Shown here piece after piece: positions 53,328 to 62,259 of a stretch of 64,000 nucleotides of DNA. Origin of the DNA: Poriferisodalis sp965208485 (lineage in GTDB: Bacteria; Actinomycetota; Acidimicrobiia; Acidimicrobiales; Poriferisodalaceae); NCBI RefSeq assembly GCF_965208485.1, contig NZ_OZ242344.1, positions 2,418,001 to 2,482,000 of the forward strand, read 5' to 3'. The stretch's first letter is position 1. Each line of letters opens with the position of its first letter. The translations under genes and the position numbers were made by a program. The notes beneath the pieces are model-generated. The model did no database searches. It saw only the letters and a list, made by a program, of their open reading frames with translations, and was not told the origin of the DNA.

Positions 53328-55070
53328 TCAGGACTTGAAGCGCTTGGTCGGCAGGTGCGGGCCGATGTAGCCAACGTGCACCTTGCCGGTCGCCCCTCGC
53401 GTGTCGTCGTGAAAGTAGAGCCGCGGCGCCATCGATCCGTTGGCCAGCTTCAGGTGCGACTGCATGACGGTTCGACCCGAGGGGTCGACGCCCACCGAGA
53501 CCGGCAGCAGGCGGTGCTGGCGCAGTTCGGGGCGTCGCATCACCTCTTCTGACTCGTTCATCGCCAGTTTCTTGGCGTTGGCGAACCAAGCACGCTCGTG
53601 CTTGCTGCGGGCACACCAGTCGCGGAAGTCGCCGAAGTCGGCGCCCTTGTGCGCGTACACCTCGAGGGCGAGCAGACCGTCGAACACGCTGCGAGCCCAT
53701 GACCTGGATTCGATCGCCCTGTCGAGGTCGGCGATGCGGTTCTCGGCCTCAGGTGGGATCTCGACCTTGCGCAGATTGATGCGCGCCAAGGAGAGCGCTT
53801 GGCGGATGGACGTCACCTGCGGATACTTGGTGTGCGACGGATCGGCATCGGGCGATGCCGCCGTGCCGGTGGCCATGAGGACCCTGACGGTCTGATCACG
53901 CGATTCCTCCAGCAGTTGGTGCAGTTGCTCGACCCGCTGCTGGGCCATCTCGAGTTCTTCAAGCACGTCGTAGAGCTGCTCGGACTGCTCGTCACGCTCG
54001 ACCCGTGCCGCTGTTCGTTCCTCGCGAGCTTGGTAGAGGGCGGCCCAGACTGCTTCTACCTCGGCCTCGAGGGCTTCGGCCCGTTCGGCTGCATCAGTGT
54101 CCGGAGAGGGTTCGTGCCGCTCGCGTCGATCACCCAGCAGTTGGCGGGAACGGCGGTAGAGCTCGGGAGGCTCACGGTCGACGAGCGTCGACTGCAAGAG
54201 GCGGCCGAACCAGCGGCCCGTCTCATCGGGATCGCTTCGCACGAACTCCGCATCAAGCGTCCGGTGCCGGTGCGGCTCGTGCTCGCCCGGCAGGTAGAGC
54301 CGGGCCTCACCGGGTTGCACGTCGAGTTCGGGACCCATCGCTACTTGGAAGGGATTGATCGTCTGCGCCGGCAGCACGTAGACGCGGGCCAGACCTGCGA
54401 GTTGGCGAGCTGTTGTACGAGCCCGGTCCATCGTGGGGCCTGGCCCGTCGAGGTAGTCGTGCGCCATGACGACGCATGGCATGACCCTGTCCGCTCCGCG
54501 CAACGCATTGGCGAGCGGCACGACCGACTGGCGGGTCGGCTCGACCGCAATCGGCCGCGTGCCCATCCGTTCCGCTGCAATCCTCGGCCGGCCGCCTCCC
54601 CGTTCGGCATCGTCGAGCAGCGTGCACACCAAGTCCTGGACCTTGCTGATGCTGACCGCCGCGGCCGGTTCGTGCGGTATCTCCACATCGACCCACACCC
54701 AGCCGTCCGTGCGATTCGTCAGCACCCGCAGGACCACCACGGACGAATCCGTCGGTCCCTGCTGGTCCAGCTCGAGCAGTGTCTCAGAGGCACCGCCGTG
54801 CGCGGCCGTCTCCCGGCGCAGGTTCACCTTTGATTCATCAGCGGCGATCTCGCCGCCAAACCCGTTCGGCTGATCGTTCGGGACCGATTCCCCCGATGCA
54901 GGCGGCTCTGCGGTCGCACCGGTCTCGCCGCCGCCGAGCTGCGGATGGAGCGTCCGAGCCCACGCCCGGAACGTGCGGGCGGTGAGCTCGTGCAGACCGG
55001 GACGGTCGTCGTTCCACATCGCCCGGTACACCACCGGAGTCGCAGTGGGTCGCATCTGGCCGGAACTCAT
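53328..55070 (-). CDS. uncharacterised coiled-coil protein
   Basis: 580 residues, cytoplasmic. The N-terminal half is a mixed alpha/beta domain (VVVLRVLTNRTDGWVWVDVE); residues about 335-410 form a charged coiled coil (AEALEAEVEAVWAALYQARE); the C-terminal domain ends SMAPRLYFHDDTRGATGKVH then VGYIGPHLPTKRF. No family recognised. It converges on the AlbA_2 gene and may belong to the same accessory island. An in-frame ATG 18 nt downstream (MRPTATP) is an alternative start. Confidence 0.75.
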   Translation of the reverse strand: MSSGQMRPTATPVVYRAMWNDDRPGLHELTARTFRAWARTLHPQLGGGETGATAEPPASGESVPNDQPNGFGGEIAADESKVNLRRETAAHGGASETLLELDQQGPTDSSVVVLRVLTNRTDGWVWVDVEIPHEPAAAVSISKVQDLVCTLLDDAERGGGRPRIAAERMGTRPIAVEPTRQSVVPLANALRGADRVMPCVVMAHDYLDGPGPTMDRARTTARQLAGLARVYVLPAQTINPFQVAMGPELDVQPGEARLYLPGEHEPHRHRTLDAEFVRSDPDETGRWFGRLLQSTLVDREPPELYRRSRQLLGDRRERHEPSPDTDAAERAEALEAEVEAVWAALYQAREERTAARVERDEQSEQLYDVLEELEMAQQRVEQLHQLLEESRDQTVRVLMATGTAASPDADPSHTKYPQVTSIRQALSLARINLRKVEIPPEAENRIADLDRAIESRSWARSVFDGLLALEVYAHKGADFGDFRDWCARSKHERAWFANAKKLAMNESEEVMRRPELRQHRLLPVSVGVDPSGRTVMQSHLKLANGSMAPRLYFHDDTRGATGKVHVGYIGPHLPTKRFKS

Positions 55071-55167
55071 GGGGCTGCCCCAGATATGAGGGCTGGTGCC
55101 ACCATGCCGGGCTGCGATCTTGCCGGTGGGACCGGGGTGCCCCCGGGGGCATCCCCGACGGCCACGG

Positions 55168-55704
55168 CTAGCCCTGTTCGTAGATCGGCGTGATGAGGGC
55201 CCGGGCCAGCGTGGTGCCGAACATGTTGAACCCGCAGATCGCCGGCGAGACGTTCTCGTCGATCGGCAGCGCGTCGACGCTCAGAGCGTGCACGGCGAAC
55301 ATGTAGCGGTGCGGGCCGTGACCGGCGGGAGGCGCCGAACCCAGGTAGCCGTACATCCCGGCGTCGTTGCGAAGCTGCTTGGCGCCGGCGGGCAGTCCGC
55401 TGCCCTCGGCATCGCCGGCGCCTGGAGCCAGCTCTGCGCACGACGTCGGGATGTCGTACACCACCCAGTGCCAGAAACCGCTGCCGGTCGGCGCATCGGG
55501 ATCGAAGCAGGTCACGGCGTAGCTCTGGGTTCGGGCGGGAGCGCCGGACCACGCCAGATGCGGGGACCGGTCCTCGCCGCCGGCACCGAAGATGCCCGAG
55601 ACCTGTGGCATCGACAGCGTCTGCCCGTCCGCTACGTCGTCGCTTCGCACCTCGAACGACGCGACTGCGGGGAGAAAGTCGTACGGGCTGGGAGGTTGTG
55701 GCAT
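55168..55704 (-). CDS. YbhB/YbcL-family phosphatidylethanolamine-binding-like protein
   Basis: 178 residues from ATG 55704; a longer frame to 55737 exists. PEBP signatures: FGAGGEDRSPHLAWSGAPA near the N-terminus, CFDPDAPTGSGFWHWVVYD, and GPHRYMFAVHALSVDALPID. No signal peptide. Bacterial members of this Raf-kinase-inhibitor-like family have no settled function. Divergent from the GH13 locus. Confidence 0.93.
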   Translation of the reverse strand: MPQPPSPYDFLPAVASFEVRSDDVADGQTLSMPQVSGIFGAGGEDRSPHLAWSGAPARTQSYAVTCFDPDAPTGSGFWHWVVYDIPTSCAELAPGAGDAEGSGLPAGAKQLRNDAGMYGYLGSAPPAGHGPHRYMFAVHALSVDALPIDENVSPAICGFNMFGTTLARALITPIYEQG

Positions 55705-55831
55705 CGTCGCCGCCTTTCTGGACCTGACCGGTCTCATGATGGTTGGCCGGTCATCGTGGAGTGCAGCGTGTGCGCGGCACCAGGACCTGCTCAGAGGCCC
55801 TGCGTGTGTCCGCGCGGTTGCGCTCGGTCAG

Positions 55832-55968
55832 TTGACACTATTCGTTGCAATGTGCTAGACAAGCCGTGTGCTCATTGCTTGGAGTGCGAGTGCGCACTCT
55901 GGGCTGCACATCACACAACCCAAACTGACAGACCAAGGACCGGCCTGCTTCTGCGGGCCGGTTCTTGG
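55832..55968 (+). promoter_or_regulatory. candidate promoter followed by two hairpins (possible small RNA or leader)
   Basis: TTGACA (55832-55837), 17-bp spacer, CTAGAC (55855-55860). Downstream lie a perfect hairpin GAGTGCG-AGTG-CGCACTC (55882-55899) and a 13-bp stem CCAAGGACCGGCC/GGCCGGTTCTTGG (55933-55945 with 55956-55968), without a long T tract. No open reading frame of note lies in 55740-56140 otherwise. Confidence 0.45.
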
Positions 55969-56054
55969 GTTGGGTGGCTTGGCCCGTGGGCTGCCAGCTC
56001 CGCGACCGGCGCAACACGGCGCGAGGCCTCGCGCTGCCGCCGCATGATCTGATC

Positions 56055-56070
56055 CTGCAATCGGTTGCAG
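56055..56070. promoter_or_regulatory. LacI-type operator candidate upstream of the GH13 gene
   Basis: Palindrome CTGCAA-TCGG-TTGCAG, about 75 bp before the GH13 start. A related palindrome precedes the solute-binding protein gene, suggesting one LacI-family repressor for the locus; no such regulator is in the window. Confidence 0.45.
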
Positions 56071-56141
56071 AATCGGGGCAGACTGGCTGCAAGCGCGTTG
56101 CCGGAGGTGGCGGCGCCGCCCGGAACATGACTGGAGACGGC

Positions 56142-57878
56142 GTGACGCTTGACAGCCCGACATCGGACCGCCACCTGTCTTCGCCCCAATTGTCTTCGCC
56201 TTGGTGGACCGACGCCGTAGGCTACCAAGTGTACCTGCGATCCTTCGCCGACTCGAACGACGACGGCGTCGGCGACTTGGCCGGCATCCGGTCCAAGCTG
56301 GGCTACCTGAGCGACCTTGGCATCGATTTCATCTGGGTCACGCCCTTCTATCCCACGCCCGGGCATGACTGGGGCTACGACGTCGCCGACTATTGCGACG
56401 TCGACCCGCTGTTCGGCGATCTGGCCGCCTTCGACGCTCTGGTAGCCGATGCCGCCGATCGCGGCATCCGCGTCGTGACCGACCTAGTGCCCAACCACAC
56501 GAGCAGCGCTCACCGATGGTTCCAAGCAGCGCTTGGCAACGCCGGCGAGGCCGAGCGGGCGCGCTGTCGGGAGTACTACATCTGGCGGGATCCTGCCCCT
56601 GACGGCGGGCCGCCGAACAACTGGGTGGGCTACTTCGGCGGTCCGGCATGGACGCTGGAGCCAGAGTCCGGCCAGTACTACCTGCACTTGTTCTTGGCGT
56701 CGCAGCCGGACCTGAATTGGCGCAACCCCGTGGTGGCCGACGAGTGGGACGAGATCCTGCGGTTCTGGCTGGACCGGGGCGTCGCCGGCTTCCGCATCGA
56801 CGTGGCCGGCGGCTTGGTCAAGGACGCCGAGCTGCGCTCGAACCCGCAACTCCTGCCCATCCCGCCCTGCGCCTCCCGCTGGGAGCAGTGGGACTGCTTC
56901 GAGCATCTCTACGACGTGTTCCAGCCCGAGAGCCAAGACGTGTTCCGGCGCTGGCGGAAGATCTGCGATGAATACGGGGCATTCCTGCACGGCGAGACGT
57001 ACCACCTCGACCCGCGAGGAATGGACGACCTGCTGCCGCCCGACGGCATGCACGGCGGCTATTGGTTCGCTCCGATGCACATCGACTGGGAGGCCAGCGA
57101 GATCCGCAGGACGCTCCGCGGCCCGTCGAGCGGTTTGGCCGACCGACTGCTGTGGGCGATGAGCAGCCACGACATGCCGCGGGCGCCGACCCGCTTCGCC
57201 TCAGAATGGGACGCCGACCGAGCCGCAGGGACCTCCCAGCATTGGGGTGCAGCGCGCACGCTTGCCTTCAACGTGCTCGCCGCATTCCTGCCCGGAACTC
57301 TGGTGCTGTACCAAGGCGAAGAACTCGGGCTGGCCGACGGCGAGGTGGCGGCTGAGGACAAGCTCGACCCCGTCGGTCCCGACGATGACGTGAGCGCCGG
57401 GCGAGACGGCTGCCGCACGCCGATGCCTTGGGGCGACGGCCCGCACAACGGATTCTCGGCCGCCGAGCCGTGGCTGCGCTCTGCCGAGCGTCGGGTAGGC
57501 GAAACGGTCGCCGCCCAGTCAAGCGACGAGCGGTCGTGGCTGGGGGCGTACCGGGCGCTGCTGGACACCCAGCAGCGGTCGCGGCCAGCGCTGGTGGACG
57601 GGCCTGCGGGCGGCAACGACGCCGTGGAGTGGACCGACAGCGGCCGCGGTCCGGTCATCTCGTACCGCCGCGGCCGTATCGGCGTCGCAGCCAGCGTCGG
57701 CGACACCTCCCACGAAGTGGAGATCCCGGCCGCCGCCACCGTGCTCTACGACTCGGCCGCTGCAGGCCCCCACCCCTACGGCAGCGCAGCCGGCCCCAAC
57801 AGCACCAGCCGGTCGAACCGGACCTACCTGCTCGCCCCAGCGAGCGCCGTGGTGTGGCGAGAGCGACCAACGCCATGA
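56142..57878 (+). CDS. GH13-family alpha-glucosidase/alpha-amylase-type hydrolase
   Basis: 578 residues from GTG 56142 (GGAG 5-6 nt upstream); ATG 56127 is in frame. Classical GH13 barrel: VYLRSFADSNDDGVGDLAGI, VTDLVPNHTS, GFRIDVAGG with nucleophile Asp220, FLHGETYH with acid/base Glu285, and SSHDMPRAPTR with Asp344. Similar to intracellular oligo-1,6-glucosidase/alpha-glucosidase (AglA/TreC) enzymes. No signal peptide. It heads a locus with a solute-binding protein and two permeases, so it probably cleaves the imported alpha-glucoside. Confidence 0.92.
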   Translation: MTLDSPTSDRHLSSPQLSSPWWTDAVGYQVYLRSFADSNDDGVGDLAGIRSKLGYLSDLGIDFIWVTPFYPTPGHDWGYDVADYCDVDPLFGDLAAFDALVADAADRGIRVVTDLVPNHTSSAHRWFQAALGNAGEAERARCREYYIWRDPAPDGGPPNNWVGYFGGPAWTLEPESGQYYLHLFLASQPDLNWRNPVVADEWDEILRFWLDRGVAGFRIDVAGGLVKDAELRSNPQLLPIPPCASRWEQWDCFEHLYDVFQPESQDVFRRWRKICDEYGAFLHGETYHLDPRGMDDLLPPDGMHGGYWFAPMHIDWEASEIRRTLRGPSSGLADRLLWAMSSHDMPRAPTRFASEWDADRAAGTSQHWGAARTLAFNVLAAFLPGTLVLYQGEELGLADGEVAAEDKLDPVGPDDDVSAGRDGCRTPMPWGDGPHNGFSAAEPWLRSAERRVGETVAAQSSDERSWLGAYRALLDTQQRSRPALVDGPAGGNDAVEWTDSGRGPVISYRRGRIGVAASVGDTSHEVEIPAAATVLYDSAAAGPHPYGSAAGPNSTSRSNRTYLLAPASAVVWRERPTP

Positions 57879-57953
57879 TTCGGATCGGCGATGCTCTGAG
57901 TTCCTCAACGGGCAAGCCGATTGGATGGTCGGCTAGGCTTCGGCAACCGGGTC

Positions 57954-57967
57954 TGCAAGTGCTTGCA
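57954..57967. promoter_or_regulatory. LacI-type operator candidate upstream of the solute-binding protein gene
   Basis: Perfect palindrome TGCAAG-TG-CTTGCA, 44-57 bp before the start codon, the usual form of LacI-family sugar-regulator sites. Confidence 0.5.
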
Positions 57968-58010
57968 ACATGCACGGGCGCACTGTTTGGCGACCCCTAG
58001 GGAGGAACAC

Positions 58011-59543
58011 ATGAGAAACCTCAGCAACAGACGCACCCGACTCCATTGGGCGCGTCTTTGGGCCATCGCTTTGGCGTTCGGCCTTGTCGCAACGGCATGC
58101 GGGAGCGGTGACGACGAGGACACCGAAGAACCACCTGTCACGACCGAGGCGATGGCCGACGACATGGACGACATGGACGACGACATGGACATGGACGACG
58201 ACATGGACATGGACGACGACATGGACGACATGGACATGGACGACGACATGGACATGGACGACGACATGGACGACGACATGGACGACGACATGGACGACAT
58301 GGACGACATGGACGACATGGACATGGACCTGTCTGGCACACGAGTCACCGTCTTCGGTCCGGAGTCAAGCGAGCAGGAAGCCGGTGCCATGCAGGACGCC
58401 TTGGACGTGTTCGCTGCCAAGACCGGTATCGAGATCGTCTACACCGGTGCCCGCGACTTCTCTGATCAGATCAACGCGCAGGCCGCAGGCGGCAACCCGC
58501 CCGACATCGCCGTCTTCCCGCAGCCAGGCAAGATCGGCGATTTCGGCGCGGAGGGATGGATTCTTCCCATCCATGACGATGTGAAGGCATCCGTGGAGAC
58601 TCAGTGGCCTGCAGGGACGTTGGACACCGTGACATTCGGCGGCACGCTGTGGGGCGTCCCCAACAAGACCGACCTCAAGTCGATCGTCTGGTACAACACC
58701 TCTATCTTCGAAAGCGGCAGCTATTCGACACCGGAATCGCTGGATGAACTGCAGGCCCTCACGCTTCAGATGATCTCGGACGGCGTCACGCCGTGGTGCG
58801 TCGGCATCGAGTCCGGCCCCGCAACTGGATGGCCGTTCACCGACTGGATGGAAGACTTGGTCCTGCGCCTCGAAGACGAGAATGTCTATGACCAGTGGGT
58901 CGCCGGCGAACTGCCGTTTGCCGATCCGCGCATCACCAACGTCGCAGAATTCGTGTTGGCGCTGTGGAACCTGCCCGGCGCCATCTACGCAGCCGGCGGC
59001 TCGGTTGCTGCCACCCCGTTCGGCGACAACGGCGAGCCATTGGTGGCCGGCGACTGCGCGATGCACCGCCAAGCATCCTTCTTCGCAGCATTCCTGCCGG
59101 AGGGCACAGGCGTCGGCCCGGGCCAAGAAATCGATGTGTTCTACTTCCCTGCCGACGCAGCCAAGGGCAACCGCCCGGTGCTCACCGCAGGTACGTACGT
59201 CTCGGCCTTCCGTGACGCGCCCGAGGTGTGGGCGGTGATGGAGTTCTTCGGCAGCGCCGAATACGCCGAGGCCCGCCAAGCTGCCCAAGCAGATCGCCAA
59301 GGCGGTGGGCAGTCGGGCTTCCTGTCCGCGAATCTCAACCAAAATCTCAGCGTCTACAATGACCTTGAACAGTCGTTTGTCGAGATTCTCCAGACAGCCA
59401 GCCCGGCGCGTTTCGACGGCTCCGACCTGATGCCGGCCGCTGTCGGTGCTGGTGCCTTCTGGACAGAAGGCACCAGTGCCGTCAACGGCGACAAGTCGAT
59501 CGCAGAGGCATTCGCCGCTATCGACGAATCTTGGCCGCAATAG
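58011..59543 (+). CDS. ABC transporter solute-binding lipoprotein (alpha-glucoside/AglE-like) with Met/Asp linker
   Basis: 510 residues; AGGGAGGA is 4 nt before the ATG. Signal peptide with lipobox LVATAC (Cys30). Residues about 48-106 consist almost only of Met and Asp. The periplasmic-binding-type domain (from LSGTRVTVFGPESSEQEAGA) shows family-1-type features DQINAQAAGGNPPDIAVFPQ and VPNKTDLKSIVWYN. Captures a sugar outside the membrane for the two permeases downstream. The Met/Asp stretch probably acts as an extended tether between lipid anchor and binding domain. Confidence 0.93.
   Translation: MRNLSNRRTRLHWARLWAIALAFGLVATACGSGDDEDTEEPPVTTEAMADDMDDMDDDMDMDDDMDMDDDMDDMDMDDDMDMDDDMDDDMDDDMDDMDDMDDMDMDLSGTRVTVFGPESSEQEAGAMQDALDVFAAKTGIEIVYTGARDFSDQINAQAAGGNPPDIAVFPQPGKIGDFGAEGWILPIHDDVKASVETQWPAGTLDTVTFGGTLWGVPNKTDLKSIVWYNTSIFESGSYSTPESLDELQALTLQMISDGVTPWCVGIESGPATGWPFTDWMEDLVLRLEDENVYDQWVAGELPFADPRITNVAEFVLALWNLPGAIYAAGGSVAATPFGDNGEPLVAGDCAMHRQASFFAAFLPEGTGVGPGQEIDVFYFPADAAKGNRPVLTAGTYVSAFRDAPEVWAVMEFFGSAEYAEARQAAQADRQGGGQSGFLSANLNQNLSVYNDLEQSFVEILQTASPARFDGSDLMPAAVGAGAFWTEGTSAVNGDKSIAEAFAAIDESWPQ
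58152..58328. repeat. GACGACATG/GACATG simple repeat coding for a Met/Asp linker
   Basis: 177 bp built from GAC and ATG codons in units such as GACGACATGGACATG. It encodes the linker of the solute-binding lipoprotein and is prone to length change. The unit order is irregular. Confidence 0.9.
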
Positions 59544-59587
59544 CCGGCACTCGCCGTTGATACACGGCTGAGCGAGAGTTCGCATGG

Positions 59588-59624
59588 GCGGGGGCCGATC
59601 CAGAGATTCTGGGTCGGCCCCCGC
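59588..59624 (+). terminator. strong hairpin between the solute-binding protein and permease genes
   Basis: GCGGGGGCCGATCC (59588-59601) pairs with GGGTCGGCCCCCGC (59611-59624) with one mismatch and a 9-nt loop. No T tract follows. It may attenuate transcription so that the binding protein is made in excess over the permeases, or protect the mRNA 3' end. Confidence 0.6.
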
Positions 59625-59710
59625 CGCGCTCCGCTATCTGTGGGCATCGGCGGAGTGGACGGGCTGGGAGCCTTGCGAAATGACCATCACCCGACTGCAA
59701 GACTGAACCG

Positions 59711-61306
59711 ATGGGAGCGTTAGGGGGTGCGCTGCTGGGCGTGGTGATCGCCATCGGCGGCAGCGCAGCGCTGTTCTTCGGCGCAAATTGGCTCTTCGAT
59801 CTCGCGGCCAGCCGCTGGCGCATCTTTCTCGCCACCTCGGGTGCGCTCATCGGTGCTGCGATCGGTGCCGCAGTGAGGGGCAACTGGGCAGTCACCGAGC
59901 CCGGCCTATTGCTCTTCTGGGTGCTTGCCAGTGGCCCCATGTGGCTTGCAGCTCTCGTTGGCGCCGCCATAGGCGGTGCTCTGGGCCTCCTGGCGAGCCT
60001 GCTGGGCACCCCCTCCAACGAAAGGCGGAATCGCCTGTCCGAGCGGGGGCGCTTGGTCACCTTCCTAGGGCCTGCGCTGGCGTTCGTGGCCCTCGGCTTG
60101 GTCATCCCCCTCATGCGCTCGATCTACCTGTCGCTGCTCGACTCGCGGGCCGCCGAATGGGTGGGACTGGCTAACTACGGCGAGATCCTGACCAACTCCA
60201 AAAGCCTGGACCTCAGCGACTGGGCCGAGATCTTCACCAGCCGCCTCTTCTACGCCGCGCTGGCGTTCGTCGCCGTCGGCGTGCTGATCGGCATGGCGGC
60301 GGGCCGTCGTCGCGGCCGCAGGATGGAACCGATGCCCGGCTCGATCGGACCCATCGCCATCGGGCTGTTCGTGCTGTCGTTCGCGGTGTTCACCACGCTG
60401 CGGGGCACGATCATCAACAACCTGTGGTGGGTCGTGGTGGTGACCGTGCTGTCGACCGGCCTCGGCCTAGCTGCGGCGGTGCTGGCTGACCGGACCCGCT
60501 GGGAGTCGATTGCCAAGAGCCTGATCTTCCTGCCGATGGCCATCTCGTTTGTAGGCGCCGGGATCATCTGGCGGTTCATGTACATCGCCCGGCCGCCCCA
60601 GAAGCCGCAGACGGGGTTTCTCAACGCCGTGTGGGTGGGGTTGGGCAGCCTGCGACCGCGCACCACCGGCGCGTGGGTTGCGGTGGCCATCCTCGCCGCC
60701 GTCACCGCTGTGGCGGTTCTCTTCTGCGCTTTCGGGGTGCGGCAGCGCCAGCCGGCCATCGCCATCGGCTCGGCGGTCACAGCCATCCCGCTGCTGTGGC
60801 TGATCTACCGATTCGTGGGTCCCGGACTGGGTGGCTCGGTGCCGGGTCCCAACGGCGAGCCGATCGCCGGAACGATTCTTTTCCTGCAGGAGGCACCGTT
60901 CAACAACGTGTGGCTCATGGTCGTGCTCATCTGGATCCAGACGGGGTTCGCCATGGTGATCCTCTCGGCGGCCATCAAGGCCGTGCCCGCCGATCTGCTC
61001 GAGGCAGCCAAGGTGGACGGCGCCACCGAGCAGCAAACGTTCTGGAACGTCACGATCCCCACGATCATCCCCACCATCACCGTGGTCGCGACCACGCTGA
61101 TCGTGCTCGTGATGAAGGTGTACGACATCGTGAAGGTGATGACCAGCGGCAACTTCGGCACGCAGGTCATCGCAAACGAGATGTGGCAGCGGGCGTTCAC
61201 CGAGCTGAACTTCGGCCTCGGCTCGGCGCTGGCGGTCGTGCTGTTCCTGGCGGTGGTGCCGGCCATGGCGTTCAACATCCGCAGGATGCAGCAGGCGGAC
61301 GCATGA
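59711..61306 (+). CDS. carbohydrate ABC transporter permease, first subunit (AglF-like)
   Basis: 531 residues, longer than the usual 290-330. An N-terminal extension of about 110 residues adds two or three Gly/Ala-rich membrane helices before the normal start (LVTFLGPALAFVALGLVIPL), and an insert of about 100 residues with extra helices lies near 300-400. The EAA loop is LEAAKVDGATEQQTFWNVTI, with partner docking site for the ATPase. The ATPase gene is not in the window. The stop overlaps the next start (ATGA). Confidence 0.92.
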   Translation: MGALGGALLGVVIAIGGSAALFFGANWLFDLAASRWRIFLATSGALIGAAIGAAVRGNWAVTEPGLLLFWVLASGPMWLAALVGAAIGGALGLLASLLGTPSNERRNRLSERGRLVTFLGPALAFVALGLVIPLMRSIYLSLLDSRAAEWVGLANYGEILTNSKSLDLSDWAEIFTSRLFYAALAFVAVGVLIGMAAGRRRGRRMEPMPGSIGPIAIGLFVLSFAVFTTLRGTIINNLWWVVVVTVLSTGLGLAAAVLADRTRWESIAKSLIFLPMAISFVGAGIIWRFMYIARPPQKPQTGFLNAVWVGLGSLRPRTTGAWVAVAILAAVTAVAVLFCAFGVRQRQPAIAIGSAVTAIPLLWLIYRFVGPGLGGSVPGPNGEPIAGTILFLQEAPFNNVWLMVVLIWIQTGFAMVILSAAIKAVPADLLEAAKVDGATEQQTFWNVTIPTIIPTITVVATTLIVLVMKVYDIVKVMTSGNFGTQVIANEMWQRAFTELNFGLGSALAVVLFLAVVPAMAFNIRRMQQADA

Positions 61307-62253
61307 GCACCGTGACCCAGACCGCCGTGGGCACCGTGGACCGCGCGGGCAAGCTCGTTTACGGCTTCCTGCGCCGCATCCCCACCTGGGTGCTGTGGGT
61401 CATGGTGATCGTCTGGAGCATCCCGGCGACCAGCCTGTTCCTGAACTCGTTCCGCACCCGGGACGCGCAGCGCGATTCGGGCTGGTGGGAGGCATTCAAC
61501 GAAGGCGGATGGACGCTCGCCAACTACTCCGAGGTGCTCGGCACCGAGCAGACCGGCGGGCTGGCCCGGGCGCTGGTGAACTCGTTCGCGATCGCCATCC
61601 CGGCCACGGTCATCCCCGTTGCGATTGCCGCGATGGCAGCCTACGCCTTTGCGTGGATCCAGTTCCGGGGCAGGGAATGGCTGTTCATCGCGTTCGTGTC
61701 ATTGCTGGCCCTGCCGAACCAGGTGGCATTGCTGCCGCTCCTGCAGCTCTACTCAAACGGGGCCCACTGGACGATCCCGGGCACCGAATTCACGCTCACG
61801 CTGTTTCCCGATTTCGGCCTTGCCGGCAGCGCCACGGCGGTGTGGCTCACTCACACCGCCTTCGCCATGCCTTTCGCTGTCTTCCTGTTGCACAACTACA
61901 TCTCGTCGCTGCCGGGCGAGCTGCTCGAGGCGGCTCGCATCGACGGCGCCGGACACGTCACGATCTTCTGGCGACTCGTGGTGCCGCTGTCGGTGCCGGC
62001 ACTCGCAGCGTTCACCATCTTCCAGTTCTTGTGGACCTGGAACGACTATCTCGTGGCCATCACCATGATCGGCGCAGAGGGCGAGAACTGGCCTGCCACC
62101 ATTCGCATCGCCTCGCTCGCTGGCGAGTTCGGCCTGCGCGAGCATGTGCTGTCCGCTGGTGCGTTCGTGCAAGCGGGCGTGCCGCTGATCGTCTTCTTCG
62201 CACTGCAGCGCTTCTTCGTGCGGGGACTGCTGGCTGGTTCTGTGAAATCCTGA
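61303..62253 (+). CDS. carbohydrate ABC transporter permease, second subunit (AglG-like)
   Basis: 316 residues with six membrane helices and the EAA loop LLEAARIDGAGHVTIFWRLV. Starts at the ATG overlapping the previous stop by 4 bp. MalG-family inner-membrane subunit that would form the channel with the preceding permease. Confidence 0.94.
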   Translation: MSTVTQTAVGTVDRAGKLVYGFLRRIPTWVLWVMVIVWSIPATSLFLNSFRTRDAQRDSGWWEAFNEGGWTLANYSEVLGTEQTGGLARALVNSFAIAIPATVIPVAIAAMAAYAFAWIQFRGREWLFIAFVSLLALPNQVALLPLLQLYSNGAHWTIPGTEFTLTLFPDFGLAGSATAVWLTHTAFAMPFAVFLLHNYISSLPGELLEAARIDGAGHVTIFWRLVVPLSVPALAAFTIFQFLWTWNDYLVAITMIGAEGENWPATIRIASLAGEFGLREHVLSAGAFVQAGVPLIVFFALQRFFVRGLLAGSVKS

Positions 62254-62259
62254 GTCGTC

